Below, one piece after another: positions 1 to 4,766 of a DNA stretch of 5,626 bases. The stretch spans positions 1-5,626 of the forward strand of contig VYFM01000069.1 in NCBI GenBank assembly GCA_009842375.1, given 5' to 3'. Numbering within the stretch: the first letter of the stretch is position 1; the number at the start of each line of letters is the position of its first letter. Source of the DNA: Candidatus Poribacteria bacterium (GTDB lineage: Bacteria; Poribacteria; WGA-4E; WGA-3G). A model generated the notes under the pieces. It did not search any database and was not told the DNA's origin. It saw only the letters and a program-made list of their open reading frames with translations. The position numbers and the translations under genes are program-made.

Positions 1-68
1 GAATATTTGATGAACACTCAAATTATACATCTTATGCACCTTAAAACATAAAAGTCTTTGTATTATTG

Positions 69-103
69 GGTAATCAAAAGGGCTTTGTAAACCATAGATT
101 ACC
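69..103. repeat. inverted repeat, 7-bp arms, 21-base spacer
   Basis: GGTAATC at 69-75 is the exact reverse complement of GATTACC at 97-103. The pairing does not extend inward or outward. It lies about 43 bases upstream of the candidate -35 box. It could be an operator half-site pair or a weak stem-loop, but no T-tract follows, so it does not look like a terminator. A 7-bp repeat of this kind can arise by chance in AT-rich DNA. Confidence 0.3.
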
Positions 104-145
104 ATACAGGATGAAACACATCAATCAAAATCGTCAGATTAATAC

Positions 146-174
146 TTGACAGTGCTATTAAAATTGGTTACTAT
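146..174 (+). promoter_or_regulatory. candidate sigma70-type promoter
   Basis: A perfect -35 consensus TTGACA (146-151) is followed after exactly 17 bases by TACTAT (169-174), a 4/6 match to the -10 consensus that keeps the important first two and last two positions. Transcription would start near 181, giving a leader of about 80 bases before the oxidoreductase start at 264. There is no extended -10 TGn. This is the only well-spaced promoter pair I see in the window and could drive genes one to three or all five. The assumption that the host uses an E. coli-like consensus is untested. Confidence 0.5.
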
Positions 175-263
175 TAAACGAATAATACTTACAAATAGCA
201 TGTATGATAAAGTTAAGGTTTATGCTATTTTCAATGTGTATAAAATAATAATAGAAGACACTT

Positions 264-1424
264 ATGAAGATATATCGTATTGCAATCTTAGGATGTAGAA
301 GTCGTGGCACATCCGCAGCAAAAGCATACCATGCTCATCCACGCACAGAAATCGTAGCACTGTGTGATCTTGTCCAAGACAGATTAGAAGCACTTGGAAA
401 AATCGTAAATGTCTCAACACATTTCACCGATTTAGATGAGATGATTCAGAAGACTTCACCAGATATTGTTGTCGTACCAACAGCTACGGAATTGCATCAC
501 CCGCTCTGTATGCGTGTGCTTGAACACGGTGTAAATATCGAAGTAGAAAAACCGCTTTGTATTGACTTAGTCCAAGCAGATGAGGTATTGTCAAAAGCAG
601 AAGAAAAAAATGCGCAAGTCGTCGTGCACCATCAAAGACGCGTGAGTCCAACAATACAAGCAGTAGCGAAAGCTTATACTGAAGGAAAAATTGGTGAACT
701 GCGATATATGTCCGCTTGTGGAAAAGGATATTATGCTGGCTACGGTTTAATGAATATTGGTACTCATGTCGTCAATAACATGCTGCGTTTTGGTGGTCAT
801 TGTAGGAGCGTAGTTACACAAGCTACCGCAGGGGGTCGTGAACTGATACCAGAGGATGTACTTCCTTCTCCTGCTGGTATGGGAACAATTGCTGGAGAAT
901 ATACAACATCAACACTCCAATTTGATAACAATGTGACAGGAACACTAATTCAACAACGTTTTCCACATGTAAGTAGTGATGCCTATGTATTAGAACTCTA
1001 CGGTAGTGAAGGTAGATTGTTCTGGTCAGAATTGAAAGGCTCGTGGTGGTTACCAACACCTCACTATATTCCTGATGGAAAAAATGACCGATGGGAGAAA
1101 CTGACTCCTATTTACCCAGATCATTTTGATAAAGACAAAGGTGCAGATGCGGATGATTATTGTATGGTTGACGAATATGTTAATGCCTTGGACGAGAACC
1201 GAGAACATGAATGTAGCGGTGAAGAAGGGCGACATGTGATTGAGATTCTCATGGGTATTTTTGAGTCTGCAGTTTACGGAAGGCGTGTAGAACTTCCACA
1301 GCAAAATCGTGATCACCCTCTAATCCGATGGCGTAATGAAAACGGACTTGGACAACCTAAAGAGATGCCGCGTGATTATGGAAATTGGTTGTCTGAGGAA
1401 AACAAACGTTTATATGGTTCATAG
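264..1424 (+). CDS. Gfo/Idh/MocA family oxidoreductase
   Basis: This 386-residue protein is a probable cytoplasmic NAD(P)-dependent dehydrogenase acting on a sugar, cyclitol or sugar derivative; the substrate is not identifiable. Residues 1 to about 125 form the Rossmann domain, with a beta strand leading into G10-C-R-S-R-G15, an acidic end of strand two (CDL, 34-36) and the family's E95-K96-P97 motif carrying the catalytic lysine. The C-terminal alpha/beta domain holds the GTH motif with H168, the usual catalytic histidine. Two oddities are visible: the middle glycine of GxGxxG is R12, and the aspartates normally four residues before and three after the histidine are N164 and N171. The start is fixed by three in-frame stops at 246-254; the ribosome binding site is weak (AGAAG, 253-257). 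The gene ends with tandem TAG TAA TGA. It is probably first in an operon with the two following genes. Family assignment is firm, activity is not. Confidence 0.93.
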   Translation: MKIYRIAILGCRSRGTSAAKAYHAHPRTEIVALCDLVQDRLEALGKIVNVSTHFTDLDEMIQKTSPDIVVVPTATELHHPLCMRVLEHGVNIEVEKPLCIDLVQADEVLSKAEEKNAQVVVHHQRRVSPTIQAVAKAYTEGKIGELRYMSACGKGYYAGYGLMNIGTHVVNNMLRFGGHCRSVVTQATAGGRELIPEDVLPSPAGMGTIAGEYTTSTLQFDNNVTGTLIQQRFPHVSSDAYVLELYGSEGRLFWSELKGSWWLPTPHYIPDGKNDRWEKLTPIYPDHFDKDKGADADDYCMVDEYVNALDENREHECSGEEGRHVIEILMGIFESAVYGRRVELPQQNRDHPLIRWRNENGLGQPKEMPRDYGNWLSEENKRLYGS

Positions 1425-1448
1425 TAATGACCAAAATCTTAAATATGG

Positions 1449-1464
1449 CAATAGGCTACTATTG
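1449..1464 (+). other. small intergenic hairpin
   Basis: CAATAG (1449-1454) and CTATTG (1459-1464) are perfect complements around a four-base loop, and a G-U pair could extend the stem by one. It sits in the 66-base gap between the oxidoreductase and the oxygenase, ending 26 bases before the oxygenase start. The stem is short and AT-rich, and no T-run follows, so it is unlikely to terminate transcription. An RNA-processing or stability role is possible, as is chance. Confidence 0.3.
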
Positions 1465-1490
1465 TATATCACATCATAAGGTTTAATGTA

Positions 1491-2297
1491 ATGCCAAATC
1501 CTACAACGAATGCTGACAATTTACCACCAATACCACTCACAGAAGAACAACGGTTTCTATTTGATACACGTGGATGGCTCTTGTTTCCAGGTGTGTTAAG
1601 TGAGGCTGATGCTAAAGAGATGCGTGAATTTTGCTATCAACTTCAACGTGATCGAGAATCCATACCTGAACACCACCGTTCATCCATAGGTGGTCCATTA
1701 GAAGCGTTGACCGACCATCCTGTAGTTCTCGGTTTTATGAATGAATTTTTGACTTCAGGATATGCCAATGATAATTGCTACGGATTCCGTTTTGAAGGAA
1801 CTTTTCTCACAATCCGTGCTAATGGACACGATAACTTCCGACCACACGGTGGACGCGGCATGTTAAACTTTCCCGGTAATTCACATACGTATCACCTACA
1901 CCACGATAGGGCACACAGTGGATTGACGCGTGTCGTTTGGGAACTCAATCCTGTTAAAGAACGTGGTGGTGGAACGATGTTCCTAACAGGAAGCCACAAA
2001 GGGGCATTCCCTGCACCAAAATCAACAGAGGACAGAAACTCACCACTTTGGGAGGATTATAGTTGTCCAGCAGGTTCAGTGTTAATATTCACTGAGGCAA
2101 TAACACACACTGGCGCAAAATGGACTGATGAATCAGTTGACCGCGTTGCAATTTTCAATTGCTATAATACCGTTGGCAACAAATGGCACAGTTGGGAACC
2201 CCATCCAAAACACCTTGAAGAGATGTCATTCAAACGGCAAACACTCTTCCGCCCGGTTTATTGTCAAAACAATACACCGACTTTGGATGATGCGTAA
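1491..2297 (+). CDS. phytanoyl-CoA dioxygenase (PhyH) family protein
   Basis: This 268-residue protein is a probable cytoplasmic non-haem Fe(II)/2-oxoglutarate oxygenase that hydroxylates, or oxidatively demethylates, a small organic substrate. The N-terminus has the typical PhyH opening (LTEEQ at 17-21, then a GWLLFPGVLSE stretch around 28-38). The double-stranded beta-helix core carries the iron-binding facial triad: H137-x-D139 and the distal H206 in ITHTGAKW. R218, 12 residues after H206, is well placed to bind the 2-oxoglutarate carboxylate. GGGTMFLTGSHK (159-170) is the typical family segment between the triad parts. Length is normal, and no signal peptide or membrane segment is visible. 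A weak AAGG (1478-1481) lies nine bases before the ATG; the nearby ATG at 1486 is followed at once by TAA. The C-terminal tail, rich in H, W and P (residues 230-268), may shape the substrate pocket. Many PhyH paralogues exist in such genomes, so substrate cannot be inferred. Confidence 0.92.
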   Translation: MPNPTTNADNLPPIPLTEEQRFLFDTRGWLLFPGVLSEADAKEMREFCYQLQRDRESIPEHHRSSIGGPLEALTDHPVVLGFMNEFLTSGYANDNCYGFRFEGTFLTIRANGHDNFRPHGGRGMLNFPGNSHTYHLHHDRAHSGLTRVVWELNPVKERGGGTMFLTGSHKGAFPAPKSTEDRNSPLWEDYSCPAGSVLIFTEAITHTGAKWTDESVDRVAIFNCYNTVGNKWHSWEPHPKHLEEMSFKRQTLFRPVYCQNNTPTLDDA

Positions 2298-2299
2298 TC

Positions 2300-2329
2300 C
2301 ATTAATTCTTCCATCAGATTGAATTAGTG
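2300..2329 (+). other. intergenic stem-loop, 9-bp stem
   Basis: Bases 2300-2308 pair with 2321-2329 over nine positions, eight Watson-Crick and one G-U, around a 12-base loop. It begins three bases after the oxygenase stop codon and lies 29 bases before the dehydratase start. The stem is AT-rich with C-G pairs at both ends. No T-tract follows (the next bases are CTCAGCAAAG), so it is not a standard intrinsic terminator. It could stabilise the 3' end of the upstream message or be a chance structure. Confidence 0.35.
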
Positions 2330-2358
2330 CTCAGCAAAGAGTACAGAATAGGAAAAAA

Positions 2359-3492
2359 ATGAAAATTACCAATGTCAAATCCTATGTTTCACCATCAGGT
2401 CATTTTTTTGTGAAAGTAGAAACCGATGCAGGAATGTACGGGATCGGTGAAGGAGGAATTAGACGACGTGCTCTCGCCTTAGCGGAAGTTGTTCGATCCT
2501 TTGAACCTATTCTTATTGGGGCAGATCCTTTCCAAATTGAACATCTATGGCAAGTTATGTTCCGTGGCGGATTCTTCCCTGGAGGAGTCGTCCAATCTGC
2601 TGCGGTCAGTGCCGTAGATATTGCTCTGTGGGACATCAAAGGAAAAGCACTTAATGTGCCTGTCTATGAACTTTTAGGGGGACGTACGAGAGATAAAGTC
2701 GTGTGTTATCCACATAATGGTGGTGGAAATTTAGACGCGCTTGTTGAAAGCTGCAAACAAACCTATGAAGCAGGTTGGAAATTCGTCAGATGGGGTTTAG
2801 CCGATAGAACAGGAACAGGAACGTTTGAACCACGACGCGCTGTCCAATTCGGACTGGAAGAGGTAAAAGCTGTGCGTGAAGCATTAGGAGATGATATTAA
2901 TATCCTCGTTGATGTCCATACACGTCTTGATCCCGCTGATAGTATAGATTTCTGTACAAAAGTTGAAGAATACAATCCATTCTTTATTGAAGATCCATTG
3001 CGGAGTGAAAATCCTGCAAGCCTCAGAAGATTACGACAACAAACTTCTGTCCCTATAGCTGTCGGTGAACAATTTGATAGTAAGTGGAGTTTCAGAGAGG
3101 TAATTGAGGAGGACTTGATAGATTACTGTCGCGTTGACTTGTGTATTGCTGGAGGGTTAACTGAAGCGCGAAAGATCGCTGGATGGTGTGAAACACATTA
3201 CATCCATCTTGCACCACACAACCCGCTTGGTCCTGTTTCAACCGCTGCGTGTCTACATCTCTGTTTGGCATCCTCGCTTGTAGGTGTGCAGGAACTGCCG
3301 CGTGCTCCCATGTCTTCACTGGCAGATGTATTTTCGGTTCAAGTGCCGTTTGAATCGGGTTATCTGTTGCCCCCTGAATCTCCAGGACTCGGTATTGAAT
3401 TTAACGAGGAAGCACTCACGAATGTGTCAACACAAGACTATGGTCCACCCCACGGATATCAACGTGAGGATGGTTCGTATACAAATTGGTAA
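2359..3492 (+). CDS. mandelate racemase/enolase superfamily sugar-acid dehydratase, GalD-like
   Basis: This 377-residue protein is a probable Mg-dependent dehydratase converting an aldonic acid to its 2-keto-3-deoxy form. Residues 1 to about 115 are the capping domain, including the MR/MLE signature region (AAVSAVDIALWDIKGKA, 81-97); the TIM barrel follows. Metal ligands are D185, E211 and E237. H187 in the DxH motif and H287 in APHNPLGP are the acid/base pair, D260 is the histidine's partner and E312 in QELP closes the site. From memory, E. coli galactonate dehydratase DgoD has these at 183, 209, 235, 185, 285, 258 and 310, so every position is offset by exactly two. This places the protein near the GalD subgroup, but galactonate itself is unproven because relatives act on other sugar acids. 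AGGA (2350-2353) lies five bases before the ATG. It is probably co-transcribed with the oxygenase (61-base gap). The stop overlaps nothing, and an 83-base gap follows. Confidence 0.9.
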   Translation: MKITNVKSYVSPSGHFFVKVETDAGMYGIGEGGIRRRALALAEVVRSFEPILIGADPFQIEHLWQVMFRGGFFPGGVVQSAAVSAVDIALWDIKGKALNVPVYELLGGRTRDKVVCYPHNGGGNLDALVESCKQTYEAGWKFVRWGLADRTGTGTFEPRRAVQFGLEEVKAVREALGDDINILVDVHTRLDPADSIDFCTKVEEYNPFFIEDPLRSENPASLRRLRQQTSVPIAVGEQFDSKWSFREVIEEDLIDYCRVDLCIAGGLTEARKIAGWCETHYIHLAPHNPLGPVSTAACLHLCLASSLVGVQELPRAPMSSLADVFSVQVPFESGYLLPPESPGLGIEFNEEALTNVSTQDYGPPHGYQREDGSYTNW

Positions 3493-3560
3493 GGATTTTA
3501 GTCAACGAACTCATAATCCATGTGGAGAACAACATACATTTTTGTAAATCTTTAGCATAC

Positions 3561-3566
3561 AAGGAG
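3561..3566 (+). promoter_or_regulatory. strong ribosome binding site that fixes the aminotransferase start
   Basis: AAGGAG ends nine bases before ATG 3576. The reading frame is open further upstream to a TTG at 3486, inside the end of the dehydratase gene, but that longer version would translate this site as Lys-Glu and add residues with no family resemblance. ATG 3576 also gives the usual N-terminus of this family. No convincing promoter is visible in the 83-base gap before it. Confidence 0.85.
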
Positions 3567-3575
3567 AATTTATTT

Positions 3576-4766
3576 ATGACTACAGCTGATATAAAAGCAA
3601 TGGCAACTAAATATATTATCAACACTTACGGTGACAGAAGTCTTGCATTCGTTAAGGGTGAGGGACCCTATTTATGGGATGCTGAAGGGAAAAAATACCT
3701 CGATTTCTTGGGTGGATTGGCTGTCAATGGATTAGGACATGCACATCCAAAGGTTGTTGAAGCAATACGCGAACAAGCAGGCAACCTTCTTCACACATCA
3801 AATCTATACTACATACAACCACAAGCAGAATTGGCAAAACTTCTTATTGACAATTCGGATATGGACCAGTGTTTCTTCTGTAATAGTGGTGCCGAAGCGA
3901 ATGAAGCAGCAATAAAATTAGCGCGCAAATATACAAAAGACAGTGGTAGAACTGATGCGTATGAAATTATCACGATGGACAATTCCTTTCACGGGCGAAC
4001 TATGGCTACTATTACTGCAACTGCACAGACCAAATATCACATCGGATTTGAACCGATGCTTGAAGGATTTAAATATGTGCCATTCGATGACTTAACAGCA
4101 ACCGAAGCAGCTATCTCTGACAAAACCTGTGCTATATTAGTTGAACCCATTCAGTCAGAAGGGGGTGTAAATATACCAAGTGATGGATATTTACATGGAT
4201 TACGAGAGCTTTGTAATCAACACAATCTGCTGTTGATTTTTGACGAAGTACAGACTGCAATGGGAAGATTAGGCACTTTTTTCGGTTATCAAAGTTACGG
4301 TGTTGTCCCAGATGTAATTACGATGGCTAAAGCATTGGGTAGTGGTGTCCCAATCGGTGCAATGTTAGCAAAACGAGAAGTAGCTGAGAGTTTTGTTCCC
4401 GGCACACATGCTGCAACATTTGGGGGGAACTTCCTATCATCCGCAGCAGCAGTTGCTACTATAGAAACAATATTAGAAGAGAATCTCTCGGTAAATGCAG
4501 TCAAAATGGGGAACTATCTCGCAGGTGGTCTCATGGAACTCAAAGACAAGTATCCAGTTAAAGAGGTACGAGGGAAAGGATTGCTTCGTGGTCTTGTCAT
4601 GGATGTTGATGCAAAACCACTCGCTGCAAAATGTATTGATAATGGGTTAGTAACTATCTGTACAAACGACTATGTGTTAAGGTTCTTACCACCTCTGAAT
4701 ATCAACGCAGGTCATGTTGAGGAGGCAGTCAACATAGTTGAGAAATCAATGTCGGAGGTTCTCTAA
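3576..4766 (+). CDS. argD: acetylornithine aminotransferase-like class III PLP aminotransferase
   Basis: This 396-residue cytoplasmic enzyme probably interconverts N-acetylornithine and N-acetylglutamate semialdehyde with 2-oxoglutarate/glutamate in arginine biosynthesis. Its length is typical of ArgD. Family landmarks appear in order: YLDFLGGLAVNGLGHAHP (41-58), the phosphate-binding SGAEANEAAIKLAR (104-117), the FHGRT substrate loop (138-142), E190-P-I-Q-S-E-G-G, the cofactor-contacting D223 in IFDEVQ, the Schiff-base lysine K252 in TMAKALGSG, TFGGN (281-285) and RFLPPL (369-374). One departure is QTAMGRLG (226-233), where most relatives have QTGxGRTG. No other arginine genes adjoin it, so the job rests on sequence alone. 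LysJ, succinylornithine or another omega-aminotransferase activity is possible. The stop codon TAA directly abuts the next gene's ATG, suggesting translational coupling. A functional link to the three sugar-type genes upstream is not evident. Confidence 0.85.
   Translation: MTTADIKAMATKYIINTYGDRSLAFVKGEGPYLWDAEGKKYLDFLGGLAVNGLGHAHPKVVEAIREQAGNLLHTSNLYYIQPQAELAKLLIDNSDMDQCFFCNSGAEANEAAIKLARKYTKDSGRTDAYEIITMDNSFHGRTMATITATAQTKYHIGFEPMLEGFKYVPFDDLTATEAAISDKTCAILVEPIQSEGGVNIPSDGYLHGLRELCNQHNLLLIFDEVQTAMGRLGTFFGYQSYGVVPDVITMAKALGSGVPIGAMLAKREVAESFVPGTHAATFGGNFLSSAAAVATIETILEENLSVNAVKMGNYLAGGLMELKDKYPVKEVRGKGLLRGLVMDVDAKPLAAKCIDNGLVTICTNDYVLRFLPPLNINAGHVEEAVNIVEKSMSEVL
4754..4758 (+). promoter_or_regulatory. 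ribosome binding site inside the end of argD
   Basis: GGAGG lies within the last codons of the aminotransferase, eight bases before ATG 4767. It supports that ATG as the lipoprotein start and implies that ribosomes finishing argD can reinitiate there. Confidence 0.8.

Larger units (their letters stand above)
1..263. other. AT-rich intergenic and leader region
   Basis: No convincing gene is visible here. Two + frames are open at the left edge and stop at 49-51 and 42-44, so one may carry the last residues of an upstream gene, but the piece is too short to identify. The rest is AT-rich and contains an inverted repeat (69-75 with 97-103), two related short repeats (50-62 and 76-89) and a sigma70-like promoter (146-174). 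The frame of the downstream oxidoreductase is closed just before its start by TAA TAA TAG at 246-254, which fixes ATG 264 as the first possible ATG in that frame. Two small start-to-stop frames in the leader (200-298 and 204-248) lack ribosome binding sites and I do not call them genes. Confidence 0.7.

Noticed and set aside
111..149. Short + strand frame of 12 codons starting at ATG 111
   Set aside because: It lies upstream of the candidate promoter, its stop overlaps the -35 box, an AGG abuts the ATG without spacing, and the peptide has no recognisable features.
214..222. TAAGGTTTA shared with 1477-1485 upstream of the oxygenase
   Set aside because: A nine-base AT-rich match lies at different distances from the two starts (42 and 6 bases), so it is best explained by chance.
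239..249. TATAAAATAAT as an alternative -10 element close to the oxidoreductase start
   Set aside because: No acceptable -35 sequence lies 16-18 bases upstream, and the resulting leader would be only about a dozen bases.
823..1316. Two minus-strand open frames inside the oxidoreductase gene
   Set aside because: They lie opposite a gene with clear family motifs and show no protein-family features or ribosome sites of their own.
2128..2322. Second + frame overlapping the end of the oxygenase
   Set aside because: It is out of frame with a conserved protein, has a low-complexity product and no family resemblance.
2400..3319. Three minus-strand open frames opposite the dehydratase
   Set aside because: All are antisense shadows of a complete enolase-superfamily gene and have compositions typical of reversed coding sequence.
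3284..3547. Overlapping + frame across the end of the dehydratase
   Set aside because: It is shifted relative to the real gene, and its product has no recognisable domain.
3486..3575. A 30-residue N-terminal extension of the aminotransferase from TTG 3486
   Set aside because: It begins inside the previous gene, translates through the AAGGAG site and adds residues not expected in the family.
3493..3575. Terminator or promoter between the dehydratase and the aminotransferase
   Set aside because: Only weak dyads of 4-5 bp were found (3493-3497 with 3515-3519; 3535-3538 with 3543-3546), with no GC-rich stem followed by a T-tract and no spaced -35/-10 pair.
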